This document shows, piece after piece, positions 15,875-23,863 of a stretch of DNA of 64,000 bases (position 1 is the first letter of the stretch; each line of letters begins with the position of its first letter). This DNA comes from Arcobacter sp. (lineage in GTDB: Bacteria; Campylobacterota; Campylobacteria; Campylobacterales; Sulfurimonadaceae), in assembly GCA_024637195.1 (NCBI GenBank), contig JAGXFN010000010.1, forward strand, positions 62,001-126,000. Reading direction: 5' to 3'. Both the position numbers and the translations under genes were made by a program. The notes beneath the pieces were generated by a model. That model had not been told where the DNA came from. It did not search any database and saw only the letters and a list, made by a program, of their open reading frames with translations.

Positions 15875-15890
15875 TACAATTGCTGTTCTA
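15875..15890 (-). promoter_or_regulatory. Possible degenerate sigma-54 promoter
   Basis: TAGAACAGCAATTGTA on the minus strand, 31 bp before the start at 15843. It matches the local nif promoter family except that the -12 GC is GT, which would be expected to weaken it. Confidence 0.4.
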
Positions 15891-15911
15891 CCTGTTTATG
15901 TCGCGTTTCTT

Positions 15912-16133
15912 TTAAAGTTGGTCGTTGTAGTCGCAGGAAGTATCGATCTCAAAGAACTCTTTTGCGGGTTTTTTCAGATCCTGTACATAGGCTCTGAGCA
16001 GGCTGCTGTCGATGCCGCATGAAGCGGCGATGCTATCGATTTCTTCTGTGCTTACCTCAGGCTTGCGAAGGCATGCGAACTGCTCGCTTTGCATCTGTAC
16101 ACTGACGTTTTGCGCATAAAGAGTGAGTATCAT
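15912..16133 (-). CDS. Uncharacterised 73-aa protein
   Basis: 73 residues. No family recognised. An N-terminal strand (MILTLYAQNVSVQM) is followed by two helices with EVSTEEIDSIAASCGIDSSLLRAYVQDL, which looks like a small helical DNA- or protein-binding hairpin. Two Cys are near the ends. It overlaps the upstream gene by 4 bp (ATGA), so translation is coupled. Part of the unit transcribed from the sigma-54-type promoter at 16883-16898. Confidence 0.65.
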   Translation of the reverse strand: MILTLYAQNVSVQMQSEQFACLRKPEVSTEEIDSIAASCGIDSSLLRAYVQDLKKPAKEFFEIDTSCDYNDQL

Positions 16134-16615
16134 GCTTTTATGCGCCGCAAGGCCTCATTGATCTGGTCTAGAGCGAGGGACTTGGCGTTTTCCAGTTCTT
16201 TGTTGTCCCACCAGTATTCGATGATGGCATGTTCTATCTGTTCGATCTGCTCCATCCGCAGGTTGGCAAAGACCTCCACGGAGCTGATCTGCTCAGGAGA
16301 AAGCCCTTTTTCATCAGCGATCTTCTTTAGTGTCTCAATGATGCTCTCTTCGAGCGGTTTCGGACTGATCTCGCGGCGCGCATGATCGATCCATGCTTTG
16401 ATCTCGTCTTCAAGGTAGTCATGCCCCCAGACTTGATAGCACAAGACTCGGTTTTCGCCGTAGAGCATCTTCTGATCCTCGTCCAGCACCTCCGTCATCT
16501 TTGCCTTTCCTTCATGCACATAGAGCTCAAGCCGTTCGTTCTCTTTGAGCGTACAGCTATGCTCAAAGGCGATACGCGCCTGCTTCAGCAGCTCTCTTTT
16601 TAAACCTTCATCCAT
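16130..16615 (-). CDS. Uncharacterised 161-aa helical protein
   Basis: 161 residues from the ATG at 16615, which has AAGGAG seven bases upstream; a longer in-frame version would run into the preceding gene. It is highly charged (many Glu and Lys) and predicted to be mostly helical, with a central RVLCYQVWGHDYLEDEIKAWIDHARR segment and a C-terminal EQIEHAIIEYWWDN motif. No family recognised and no membrane segment. It overlaps the next gene by 4 bp. The operon context under a sigma-54-type promoter suggests a role in nitrogen fixation. Confidence 0.7.
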   Translation of the reverse strand: MDEGLKRELLKQARIAFEHSCTLKENERLELYVHEGKAKMTEVLDEDQKMLYGENRVLCYQVWGHDYLEDEIKAWIDHARREISPKPLEESIIETLKKIADEKGLSPEQISSVEVFANLRMEQIEQIEHAIIEYWWDNKELENAKSLALDQINEALRRIKA

Positions 16616-16625
16616 TTTATGCTCC

Positions 16626-16853
16626 TTATGATGCGCTTGGTTTGATGTTGTGGTAGTCCCACAGGCGTTTATAGTGGCTGTCGAGCTGAGAAAGTGTACT
16701 GTCAATGACGATGAGCTCATTCATTCCTTCAAAACGCCTGCTGTTATTTTCATACCAATGCTCCATCTCTGCCTTGAAAGCGTTGCGCTTGGCCACTGTC
16801 TCAGCGATAAGACGGCGTATCTCACTCATTTCGGATGTGATGATCTCTTGCAT
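16626..16853 (-). CDS. Uncharacterised 75-aa protein, first gene of a sigma-54-linked operon
   Basis: 75 residues from the ATG at 16853 (AAGGAG six bases upstream). The first 50 residues form a probable coiled helix (SEIRRLIAETVAKRNAFKAEMEHWYENNSRRFEG), and the rest a second helix. No family recognised. The sigma-54-type element AAGAACAAAAAATGCA lies 29 bp upstream. The following gene begins 10 bp downstream. Confidence 0.68.
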   Translation of the reverse strand: MQEIITSEMSEIRRLIAETVAKRNAFKAEMEHWYENNSRRFEGMNELIVIDSTLSQLDSHYKRLWDYHNIKPSAS

Positions 16854-16882
16854 TGGATGCTCCTTGGTGTTGTGACAAGCTA

Positions 16883-16898
16883 TGCATTTTTTGTTCTT
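16883..16898 (-). promoter_or_regulatory. Sigma-54 promoter of the 16853-15283 operon
   Basis: AAGAACAAAAAATGCA on the minus strand, 29 bp before the start at 16853. It is back to back with the promoter of the Sel1-Nfu gene. Confidence 0.65.
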
Positions 16899-16903
16899 CA
16901 TCA

Positions 16904-16919
16904 TAGAACGGCAATTGCA
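16904..16919 (+). promoter_or_regulatory. Sigma-54 promoter of the Sel1-Nfu fusion gene
   Basis: TAGAACGGCAATTGCA, perfect TTGCA -12 element, 37 bp before the ATG at 16957. Confidence 0.75.
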
Positions 16920-16956
16920 ATCACTTTGAGAATATAGTGTAAAGAAGGAGGCTGTA

Positions 16957-17685
16957 ATGGAAGAAGAGTCGTTGATGCAAGAGGCAATCATGGCCTATGA
17001 TAAAAAAGATTTTTTAAAAGCCAATGCAATATGGGAAGAGCTGTCGGATTCGAATGCGGACGCGATGGTCAATCTAGGAACGCTCTATGCCAAGGGATCG
17101 GGCATGCCAAAGAATATCGGCAGAGCATTTTCTCTTTTTGAACGAGCGGCTTCGCTTGGGCATGAGCAGGCGGCATTTTATCTGGGCGGAATGTACGAAA
17201 ACGCGATTGGCGTCACAGCCAATGCGTCGGAGGCCATCCGATACTATAGCCAGGCAGCGCAGGCGGATATGCCCACCGCGATGCTAAAACTGGGGATACT
17301 TCTTCGCAATGAGGATCTGTTCTCTTCGATGAAATGGATGATAAAAGCCGCTCATGCCGGGGAGTCTCAGGCGCAATCCTTGCTGACTTATGTGAGTAAC
17401 CAAAACGAAGCGGCCGACATAAATGTCGCCTTTCGTACGACAGAGAAGTTCTGCCAAGAGGCCCTTGTGCGCTCGGTGATCGCAGAAAAGCTCTCGCCTA
17501 TCCTCGCAAGCGACGGGGGCGGAGTGGAACTTGTCAACTTTGAAAGCGGTGATACGCCGCAGATATGGCTGCGCTATCTGGGTGCCTGTTCGGGGTGTCA
17601 TCTCGGTCCGACCTCGACGGCGGGGATGATACTCGAGGAGTTTGAAAAGCTCATCGACAAAAACATCATCATCTATCTCTGGTAG
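16957..17685 (+). CDS. Sel1-repeat protein fused to an Nfu (NifU C-terminal) domain
   Basis: 242 residues. Residues 1-145 are Sel1-like/TPR repeats (AMVNLGTLYAKGSGMPKNIGRAF, AAFYLGGMYENAIGVTANASEAI). Residues 170-242 are an Nfu domain: VRSVIAEKLSPILASDGGGVELV and the cluster-binding CSGC at 211-214. Nfu domains carry 4Fe-4S clusters to target proteins; Sel1 repeats bind partner proteins. The fusion suggests a cluster carrier with its own targeting arm, perhaps for nitrogenase maturation. A GGAGG Shine-Dalgarno and a sigma-54 element precede it. The domain combination is unusual to my knowledge. Confidence 0.85.
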   Translation: MEEESLMQEAIMAYDKKDFLKANAIWEELSDSNADAMVNLGTLYAKGSGMPKNIGRAFSLFERAASLGHEQAAFYLGGMYENAIGVTANASEAIRYYSQAAQADMPTAMLKLGILLRNEDLFSSMKWMIKAAHAGESQAQSLLTYVSNQNEAADINVAFRTTEKFCQEALVRSVIAEKLSPILASDGGGVELVNFESGDTPQIWLRYLGACSGCHLGPTSTAGMILEEFEKLIDKNIIIYLW

Positions 17686-17702
17686 AAGAGGGTACTCACA
17701 TC

Positions 17703-17718
17703 TCGCACGAAAAATGCA
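17703..17718 (+). promoter_or_regulatory. Possible sigma-54 promoter of the ferredoxin-nifX operon
   Basis: TCGCACGAAAAATGCA fits the classical TGGCACG-N4-WTGCA consensus better than the local family, with C for the first G. It lies 144 bp before the ferredoxin ATG, leaving a long leader, so the assignment is tentative. Confidence 0.4.
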
Positions 17719-17805
17719 AATATAAAAACAGATCAAGTAAAAAGTAGAGAAAACATAGAGGTGCACGGGCTTCTTGCCGAAGGAAACCCAGTGTTAACGT
17801 AGCCG

Positions 17806-17823
17806 ATCGGGATGCATTCCGAT
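17806..17823 (+). other. Palindrome in the leader of the ferredoxin-nifX operon
   Basis: ATCGGGATGCATTCCGAT is an imperfect self-complementary stretch, 38 bp before the ferredoxin start. It could fold in the leader RNA or be a protein site. Confidence 0.35.
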
Positions 17824-17861
17824 GGCGTAATAATAAAAATAGTAGTAGTGAGGAGAATATT

Positions 17862-18236
17862 ATGGCTGTAATGATTACTGACCTGTGTATCAACTGTGAC
17901 GCCTGCGTCGAAGTCTGCCCTGTGGGCGCAATTGCGAGCGAGAGCGATTCACCGCGCACCGATTTTGAGTATACCTATGTCAAACCCGAGAAATGCATCG
18001 AGTGCGTGGAACACGCCGAGGTCCCTGCCTGTGCCGCGGAGTGCCCGACGGAGGGATGCATCGTCTGGGATATGCCGTATACGGCGGAGTATAACGACTA
18101 TTATGCAGACAGCAGCGAGTACGTCATCGGCTCGAGCAAAAAACGCGGCGTATTGACGCCGGAAGTCTCGCCGCAGAGTTTCCGCGATGATATCTCGGTA
18201 GAAATGCGCAAAGCCCGTGAAGCGGTAGCCGTCTGA
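17862..18236 (+). CDS. 2[4Fe-4S] ferredoxin, nif-type (first copy)
   Basis: 124 residues. First cluster motif C-X2-C-X2-C-X3-CP (ITDLCINCDACVEVCP) and a second set KCIECVEHAEVPACAAECPTEGC, where the spacing between the second and third Cys is enlarged as in bacterial 2[4Fe-4S] ferredoxins such as FdxN/FdI-like proteins. It is followed by a 60-residue tail with WDMPYTAEYNDYYAD. It is a likely electron donor for nitrogenase or NifB. It overlaps nifX by one base (TGATG). A paralog of the same design lies after nifX at 18619. Confidence 0.9.
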   Translation: MAVMITDLCINCDACVEVCPVGAIASESDSPRTDFEYTYVKPEKCIECVEHAEVPACAAECPTEGCIVWDMPYTAEYNDYYADSSEYVIGSSKKRGVLTPEVSPQSFRDDISVEMRKAREAVAV

Positions 18237-18628
18237 TGCTGATCGCCTTCGCTTCATCGGACGGAGTCCATGTGAATGAGCACTTCGGATGGTCAAAGCA
18301 GTTTGAACTCTACCGCGTGGACGCTAACATTGCCGAGCACCTGAAAGGACTCGACAGCTCTAAAGACGACATCGAAGACGAGCACGAAAAACTGGCTTAC
18401 AAGATAGGCACGATAAAAGAGGCAGACATCTTGTACTGCGCGCAGATCGGACCAACCGCTTCGAAAATGGTGCTCTCAGCAAAGATCTACCCGATGCGCT
18501 CGGCTGAAAACGAACGCATCGACGAAGCGATAAAAAAAGTCCAAGAACTTCTTTTGGGCAATCCGCCGCCCTGGCTGCTGCGCATCGTCCACACCTCCAA
18601 AGATAAGGAAAAAGAAACATGTCAGTAA
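18236..18628 (+). CDS. nifX: NifX, FeMo-cofactor/NifB-co carrier
   Basis: 130 residues. The start MLIAFASSDGVHVNEHFGWSKQFELYRV is characteristic of NifX/NafY-type dinitrogenase cofactor-binding domains. NifX binds NifB-co and VK-cluster and shuttles them in FeMo-co assembly. The usual partners nifE and nifN are not adjacent. It is coupled at both ends: its ATG overlaps the first ferredoxin stop, and its 3' end overlaps the second ferredoxin by 10 bp. The C-terminal LLLGNPPPWLLRIV and acidic tail match the family. Confidence 0.9.
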   Translation: MLIAFASSDGVHVNEHFGWSKQFELYRVDANIAEHLKGLDSSKDDIEDEHEKLAYKIGTIKEADILYCAQIGPTASKMVLSAKIYPMRSAENERIDEAIKKVQELLLGNPPPWLLRIVHTSKDKEKETCQ

Positions 18629-19014
18629 TTATCGATGATACCTGCATCACCTGCGATGCCTGTTTGCAGCAATGTCCCGTCAACGCGATCGTGGATGACG
18701 AAAACAATCCTACCGGCAACAAGCGCTACTACGTCCAGCCGGAAAAGTGCATCGAGTGTGTCGGGGTCTTTGACGATCCCCAGTGCGCCGCGATCTGTCC
18801 GAGCATCGGATGTATCACCTGGGATATGCCCTATACCAAAGCCTTCGATGCGTATTTTCTTAATGAAGAGATTTACAAACTCGGCGAGAAAAATGGCGTC
18901 CTGAAATCCCCCGCATTTCGAGAGAAGAAGTACCGCAAAGACATTCCTCAGGAGATGCGCGGTGTCGGACATGAAGTCCAGGAAGAGCCCAAAGACCTCG
19001 AAGAAGTCGGCTGA
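18619..19014 (+). CDS. 2[4Fe-4S] ferredoxin, nif-type (second copy)
   Basis: 131 residues. First cluster Cys motif in DDTCITCDACLQQCP, second in KCIECVGVFDDPQCAAICPSIGC. It is clearly a paralog of the ferredoxin at 17862 and shares the CITWDMPYTKAFDAYF tail. The duplicated pair around nifX may feed electrons to different partners. It overlaps nifX by 10 bp and the next gene by one base (TGATG). Confidence 0.9.
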   Translation: MSVIIDDTCITCDACLQQCPVNAIVDDENNPTGNKRYYVQPEKCIECVGVFDDPQCAAICPSIGCITWDMPYTKAFDAYFLNEEIYKLGEKNGVLKSPAFREKKYRKDIPQEMRGVGHEVQEEPKDLEEVG

Positions 19015-19355
19015 TGAACCCGATCGACAGAGTCGCCACTTCGCTGAGAAGCTTTGAGCGCGACTGTGCTGTGACGGTAGCGCTAAAGATCAGCGACGAC
19101 TCATGCAAAATGGATGATGAACAGCGCGCTCTTTTTATGGCGCTCTACGATACGCTCGAACCTTTTAAAAGCGGTATGTTTGATGATAATATCCATACCC
19201 TGATCCACACTGCCCGCACTTCCCCCACAGCTGCACTTTTCGCACAGATCAAAAAAGAGCGTGAAATGGCGATGGCCACCATCACCCAGGAAAAGATGAA
19301 AGCATTCAAAGCCTCCGTAAGAGCAGCATTATTTATTGCGCAGCTTAGAGCGTAA
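19014..19355 (+). CDS. Uncharacterised 113-aa protein after the second ferredoxin
   Basis: 113 residues, no family recognised. Mostly helical, with two Cys (RDCAVT, DDSCKMDD) in the first third and a long C-terminal helix (QIKKEREMAMATITQEKMKAFKASVRAALFIAQL). It overlaps the ferredoxin stop (TGATG), so is part of the ferredoxin-nifX operon and is probably nif-related. A half copy of the 65-bp repeat follows it. Confidence 0.7.
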   Translation: MNPIDRVATSLRSFERDCAVTVALKISDDSCKMDDEQRALFMALYDTLEPFKSGMFDDNIHTLIHTARTSPTAALFAQIKKEREMAMATITQEKMKAFKASVRAALFIAQLRA

Positions 19356-19361
19356 CTCTGC

Positions 19362-19403
19362 GATTCTTGTATCGTCAAAATTAGTATTATGTTCCCGGAT
19401 TTA
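19362..19403 (-). repeat. Half copy of the 65-bp interspersed repeat
   Basis: Read on the minus strand it begins AAATCCGGGAACATAATA and continues through ATTTTGACGATACAAGAAT, matching one arm of the copies at 20444, 23658 and 24564. The opposite arm is missing. Confidence 0.6.
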
Positions 19404-19416
19404 AGAAAAAATTATT

Positions 19417-20352
19417 TTATATAGCCGCTAATCTTTTATCGATCATGATCGCCAAGGGTATCTGAATGACATAGGCCATCATGATCGGCAGCAGCATCGA
19501 AACACCGAAGGTGTTGGTGGTGAAAGTGGAGATGACCAGGGCAAGGGTGATGTATCGGGTCACACTGTGCCAAAAGGCCGAACGCTCGTATGTCGAACCC
19601 AGATCAAAGGTGAGCCTCGAAGCGATGAGCGCGACAAGATAGAACCCCAGAACCGCGCCTAAGGACACAAAGATAAGTTCAGGTTCGAAGGTATACAAAT
19701 CAAAAAGTGTTTGCGAGCTCTGCAGTCCAAAGAGGTAGACAAGGATGACAAAGATGCTTATATTGCTGATATAGCTGTGGTATCGGTCGATGAGGGCAAC
19801 AACAGGGTCTATCAAAATAACGACCCGGCTTGCGACAAAGGGGACGACGATCAACAATATCAACACAGCCTGTGCAAAATTACTGACATTGGGGCCTTCG
19901 GCATATGCCTCGCCGAAATAAATTGAGGCGTAGAGTCCGAAACCATGCAGCATCAACAAAGAGAGGGAAACAAAGAGAAGGTTGATAAAGAGCAAGAGGA
20001 ACCCAAGTGAGGTGTCTGCCTGCGACTTCTTGATCCAATGCATCACCATCCCGCCGCCACTGAGTACAGAGAGCAGAAACAGCCCTGCAGCGATACCGAA
20101 GTCATGTGACAACAGTCCAATGCCCAGTGCCGCTATCGGCAAGATCAGGTAGTTTAAAAAGAGACTTTTGATGACGACGACACGATGTGGCCACAAAAGC
20201 CCGACATCACGCACTCTGACATTAAAGAGTGAAGGCATAATAAGCGTAAGACCGGCAAAAAGACAGATCTTTGAACTGAAAATAAAGCCGTCACTGTAGG
20301 CACCATAAGTCAACCCCAGTATTGCACCCAGTATGACGATAATAAGCTGCAT
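19417..20352 (-). CDS. Bile-acid/sodium- or auxin-efflux-type membrane transporter
   Basis: 312 residues from the ATG at 20352 (GAGG six bases upstream; an upstream in-frame start lacks a site). About nine to ten hydrophobic segments are seen with short loops, in the layout of the BART superfamily (bile acid:Na+ symporters, Acr3, auxin efflux carriers). Within it, the LLSVLSGGGMVMHWI segment resembles the conserved central motif of sodium:bile-acid symporter-like proteins. Substrate unknown. It faces the nifX operon and lies between repeat copies; no obvious nif link. Confidence 0.65.
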   Translation of the reverse strand: MQLIIVILGAILGLTYGAYSDGFIFSSKICLFAGLTLIMPSLFNVRVRDVGLLWPHRVVVIKSLFLNYLILPIAALGIGLLSHDFGIAAGLFLLSVLSGGGMVMHWIKKSQADTSLGFLLLFINLLFVSLSLLMLHGFGLYASIYFGEAYAEGPNVSNFAQAVLILLIVVPFVASRVVILIDPVVALIDRYHSYISNISIFVILVYLFGLQSSQTLFDLYTFEPELIFVSLGAVLGFYLVALIASRLTFDLGSTYERSAFWHSVTRYITLALVISTFTTNTFGVSMLLPIMMAYVIQIPLAIMIDKRLAAI

Positions 20353-20443
20353 CTCATCCCTCTTTTCATCTAAGTTATGAAGATTATATAGCAATATCAA
20401 TGAAGTACAAAGGCTTTAGGAAAAAGTGTCAAGAAAATAGCAT

Positions 20444-20509
20444 AAATCCGGGGAGATAATACCAATTTGGACGACATAAGAATAATATAGATATTATATC
20501 CCCGAATTT
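20444..20509 (+). repeat. 65-bp interspersed palindromic repeat, copy A
   Basis: 66 bp, starting AAATCCGGGGAGATAATACC and ending ATCCCCGAATTT, with terminal inverted repeats and a central ACGACATAAGAATA. Near-identical to copies at 23658 and 24564. It lies at the 3' edge of the restriction-modification cassette. Confidence 0.85.
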
Positions 20510-20532
20510 CACACCTGATACTGGATTTAAAA

Positions 20533-21762
20533 CTAGAATTTCATTTGTCTTGTATTAACAAGTTTAATGAAATCAGATAATGTATTCAGCCATTTTTTCT
20601 GTTCAGAAGTATATGAGTCCTGAATTTTAGTAGGAACTACAAGCTGTATATTATTCCTTTTCATTTCTTCAGTCTGATCTCTACTTATTCCTGGTTCGAG
20701 AGTAACTAAATGTTTCAGCTGAATTAATTCGGCTTCTTTTGTTACCTGTCTCCATCGATCCTTACAGCTTGTTTTCGCTCCAAGCATTGTAAGATATTGT
20801 CGAAGTTCCTCATTCTCTTTAGCTAATTGATATTGATCAGTACCTGGAAAAATAAAGTCAGGCTTTGATTTTTTTTCCGTTGTTTTACCTCTGCTATATT
20901 TTATACTGTGATCTAAAAAAATTTGTTCAAGATGATTTTCAAAAGCATGTCCAGCCCTTGAATTTCTTCTATTGAGGACACTTTTCGCAAATTCCATAAA
21001 TTTATCAGTGTCTGAGAAGCCTGTAGTTATATGCTGACTTATAAGATGATTTTCCAGTGTTCTAAATAGAAGTTCTTCACCATTCATGAAAGTAAGAATA
21101 GCATGATCAGGATCATCTATTGCCGAACAATCGTTTTTAAAAATATTTCTGGCAAACATCGAGAACTCTTTTGTTTTTGGAAAACAGCCTCCAAACTTAC
21201 TAAGAATAAGATCCAGATAATTGTCATCAATTTCCTCAAGTTCAACACCTAACTCTTCAAGTATATAGCGTTCAGAAAAACCTATTTCAGTTTCATTATG
21301 AATTTGAAATGCTACAACCTCTTCCTTTCGGCTTCCAGAGTCTATCCCAAATAGCCATTTAATCCGCTGTTCTTCAGATGTGCCTGAAGGAACAATAATA
21401 ATTAAAAGAGAGCGGTCAGTTTTTTTCATGATTAGGAAGAGATCCCCTTCCGACATAAGCTCCGTGACTAAATTATCCCTGTAATATAGTGCACATTCCT
21501 GTGAGCGATGAGGATTCCCACTCCGTGTATCGTACCAGGAAACAGTACTTTCATCACGAGCTGGATTGTCTATATCTTTACCTAAATATATGAAAGTGGC
21601 ATTAAAGATTTTAGTATCAGACCCAGGATCGCCCAACACTTTTTTTATCTGCTGACTGCGTACCTCATGCTGATTCGATCTTGCCGGGGATGTGTCAACT
21701 GCACTTAAATATTTAAAGGCTATCGCGTCTATGTAATCTGAAAGTTTTTTTGATGAAGCCAT
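20533..21762 (-). CDS. Type II restriction endonuclease, EcoRII family
   Basis: 409 residues. The C-terminal catalytic part has the EcoRII-type pattern RAGHAFENHLEQIF, SKPDFIFPG and GAKTSCKDRWRQV, giving the PD-(D/E)XK-type site, followed by HLVTLEPGIS. The N-terminal half (about 1-220) is probably the EcoRII effector/DNA-binding domain. EcoRII cuts CCWGG; the same specificity is inferred here because a Dcm-like methylase and Vsr are adjacent. The start overlaps the Vsr stop (TAATG). Codon use and AT-richness differ from the nif genes, pointing to horizontal transfer. Confidence 0.9.
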   Translation of the reverse strand: MASSKKLSDYIDAIAFKYLSAVDTSPARSNQHEVRSQQIKKVLGDPGSDTKIFNATFIYLGKDIDNPARDESTVSWYDTRSGNPHRSQECALYYRDNLVTELMSEGDLFLIMKKTDRSLLIIIVPSGTSEEQRIKWLFGIDSGSRKEEVVAFQIHNETEIGFSERYILEELGVELEEIDDNYLDLILSKFGGCFPKTKEFSMFARNIFKNDCSAIDDPDHAILTFMNGEELLFRTLENHLISQHITTGFSDTDKFMEFAKSVLNRRNSRAGHAFENHLEQIFLDHSIKYSRGKTTEKKSKPDFIFPGTDQYQLAKENEELRQYLTMLGAKTSCKDRWRQVTKEAELIQLKHLVTLEPGISRDQTEEMKRNNIQLVVPTKIQDSYTSEQKKWLNTLSDFIKLVNTRQMKF

Positions 21763-22214
21763 TATTTCCCTTTAATCTCTTTAAAATTTTCATCTGAGTT
21801 TAACCAATTATCTATCTCTGAAAGAATTGTATAAAAGTCATGTTTGTTTTTACCTTTTATAGAACATTCCCAGATTATCAAAAGTCTATATCCAAGCATA
21901 ATTATTTCCTTGGTTATTTTTCTGTCACGTTCAGCATTTTGATTGATTTTTAGTTTCCAGAATTCTTCTCGGGTTGAGGGCCATTTAAAAAGATGACAAT
22001 CATGTTTGTGCCAGAAACAACCATGAATAAATATTACAGCATTGTACTTTTTTAACACCAAATCAGGTTTGCCAGGAAGTTTTTTGTCATGAAGCCTATA
22101 TCGGAATCCTTTTGCATGGAGTGCTTTCCTTATTAGAAGTTCAGGTTTTGTGTCTTTTTCTTTGATGGCGGCCATATTTTTACTTCTTGCATCTGTTGAT
22201 TTTATATCTGCCAT
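21762..22214 (-). CDS. vsr: Very-short-patch mismatch endonuclease Vsr
   Basis: 150 residues. The motifs MAAIKEKDTKPELLIRKALHAKGFRYRLH, LPGKPDLVL and VIFIHGCFWHKHDC with a later WECSIKGK match Vsr. It nicks 5' of the T in T:G mismatches arising when 5-methylcytosine of Dcm sites deaminates. It lies 7 bp behind the methylase gene and one base ahead of the endonuclease, so the three are one transcript. The gene is AT-rich. Confidence 0.95.
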   Translation of the reverse strand: MADIKSTDARSKNMAAIKEKDTKPELLIRKALHAKGFRYRLHDKKLPGKPDLVLKKYNAVIFIHGCFWHKHDCHLFKWPSTREEFWKLKINQNAERDRKITKEIIMLGYRLLIIWECSIKGKNKHDFYTILSEIDNWLNSDENFKEIKGK

Positions 22215-22221
22215 AAAAAAA

Positions 22222-23547
22222 TTATTGTTTTGCTTTCATGATATAAGGCTTCATTAGCTCTGCAACAGATCTGAAAACAGGAACAACAACGGAATTGCCA
22301 AATTGCTTATATGCCTGTGTATCCGACACAGGAATTTTGAAATCACTCTCTCCGGGTCTTTCAAAACCCATCAGTCGGGCGCATTCTCTCGGAGTCAGCC
22401 TACGTGGTCTTTTTTTCATGTTTTCTTTGTGATGAAAACCTTTTTGTATGTCAAAACCTCTGTCTATAAGAATTTCTGAGCCATCTTTATAGTATCTGGC
22501 AGACAATGTACGTGTTATACTTGCTTGACTGACAAGTCCAAAACCAAAACCATTGCCTTTCTCTTTATGTTTCTTCGCATAATTCCAGAGGTATTCCCAT
22601 AATTTTGGTGTTAATATGTATTTTTCATCAACTTTTTCATCAGGTTCCAAGAGATTCCCAAAGCTGAGTACCTTTTGCGGGAAAAATGATTGAATATTTT
22701 TTAGACTGAATCCCTCATGAACATTTAAGTCTTTTCTGAATCCAACAAGTACAATGCGTTCTCGATGTTGCGGGAGAAAATTTTGTGCATCAATAATTTT
22801 ATGATCTTTTCCCCCCTGTTCTATTTCTGCATCCGCTATCCAGTAACCAAGTTCATTAAGAGTTTCCATAATAATTTTAAATGTTTTTCCCTTGTCATGA
22901 CTTTTCAAATTCTTTACATTCTCAAGAAGAAAAGCTTTTGGTTTTTTTGTTGCAAGAATTCTTGCAACATCAAAGAAGAGTGTTCCCTGCGTCTTACATT
23001 CAAAACCATGGGCAATACCAAGTGCATTTTTCTTTGATACGCCGGCAATTGAAAAAGGCTGACAGGGAAAGCCAGCTAATAGTACATCATGATCTGGAAC
23101 CATTTTATCAATGTTGTTGTAAGCAGTTTTTTCGCTTGTTCTATCATCAGAACTTAATGTAATATCACGAATATCTTCATTGAAAATATGATCGCTATCA
23201 TTAAAATAGTTTGCTTTATAGGTTTTCACAGCATATGAATTCCATTCGCTTGTCAAGATACATTTACCGCCTATTTCTTCAAAAGCTTTTCGAATACCGC
23301 CAATTCCAGCGAATAAATCGATAAATGTAAAGTCATAATTTTGATTGTTTTTTTCTTCTGGCAAAAGCCTGCGAAGTGCTTCTGTTTCTTCAGAAGAAAA
23401 TTTTTCTTTCCTTTTTCCATTAACCCATCTGTTAATCTTTTCTCTACTCCATTGGTCAATCCCAGTATCATTTAAGCAATCAGCAATAAATTTTTGATCA
23501 TAAATTTCAGTAAGTTTTGTTAGTAAATTAAAATCATTAGTTTGCAT
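22222..23547 (-). CDS. DNA (cytosine-5) methyltransferase, Dcm/EcoRII type
   Basis: 441 residues. Motif [15 protein letters not shown] near 78, the catalytic PC motif GFPCQPFS with Cys162, ENV (LLENVKNL), QxRxR ([10 protein letters not shown]) and the final YKQFGNSV motif are all present in order. An N-terminal 70-residue helical extension, as in M.EcoRII/Dcm, precedes motif I. It protects the host from the EcoRII-like enzyme, probably at CCWGG. First gene of an AT-rich three-gene cassette flanked by repeat copies A and B. Confidence 0.95.
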   Translation of the reverse strand: MQTNDFNLLTKLTEIYDQKFIADCLNDTGIDQWSREKINRWVNGKRKEKFSSEETEALRRLLPEEKNNQNYDFTFIDLFAGIGGIRKAFEEIGGKCILTSEWNSYAVKTYKANYFNDSDHIFNEDIRDITLSSDDRTSEKTAYNNIDKMVPDHDVLLAGFPCQPFSIAGVSKKNALGIAHGFECKTQGTLFFDVARILATKKPKAFLLENVKNLKSHDKGKTFKIIMETLNELGYWIADAEIEQGGKDHKIIDAQNFLPQHRERIVLVGFRKDLNVHEGFSLKNIQSFFPQKVLSFGNLLEPDEKVDEKYILTPKLWEYLWNYAKKHKEKGNGFGFGLVSQASITRTLSARYYKDGSEILIDRGFDIQKGFHHKENMKKRPRRLTPRECARLMGFERPGESDFKIPVSDTQAYKQFGNSVVVPVFRSVAELMKPYIMKAKQ

Positions 23548-23657
23548 GTTTATAAGCCTCTGGGTAAAAGTAGTGTGATTTTATCACATATTTGACCCAG
23601 TAGAACAAATAATGACAATTTGCTAAGTGCTTAGGTGACAAGTGTAAATTTGCTCAC

Positions 23658-23722
23658 AAATCCGGGGAGATAATACCAATTTGGACGACATAAGAATAAA
23701 TAGCTACTGTGTCCTCGGATTT
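23658..23722 (+). repeat. 65-bp interspersed palindromic repeat, copy B
   Basis: 65 bp; its first 47 bases are almost identical to copy A. Ends GTCCTCGGATTT. It sits at the 5' edge of the restriction-modification cassette in the same orientation as copy A. Confidence 0.85.
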
Positions 23723-23729
23723 AAAAAGT

Positions 23730-23755
23730 GTTATAATGACAAAAAAGCTGTCACG
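23730..23755 (+). promoter_or_regulatory. Antitoxin-type promoter/operator remnant
   Basis: GTTATAATGACA-N7-TGTCA repeats the -10 plus inverted-repeat arrangement at 11547-11576, and the following CATATGCAGC resembles that antitoxin start, but no antitoxin follows. Likely a leftover of a second toxin-antitoxin locus. Confidence 0.45.
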
Positions 23756-23863
23756 AAGACAAACCCATATGCAGCGCATTAGCGAAGAGTCATCTTTTTG
23801 CAGCATCTGGACAAAAACACAGAGCAAATTTCAGTACTAAGCAGTTTAAAACGAGGTTTTATT

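Larger units (their letters stand above)
23548..23863. other. Intergenic region with repeat copy B and an antitoxin-promoter remnant
   Basis: This 316-bp gap between the methylase and the pentapeptide gene holds repeat copy B at 23658-23722 and, just after it, a -10/operator region resembling that of the orphan antitoxin at 11547. The ATG behind the latter (23769) opens only a 23-codon frame without antitoxin similarity. The rest shows nothing recognisable. Confidence 0.6.

Noticed and set aside
17763-17778. Second sigma-54 site (CACGGGCTTCTTGCC) before the ferredoxin-nifX operon
   Set aside because: TTGC is present but the -24 dinucleotide is CA at the required N10 distance.
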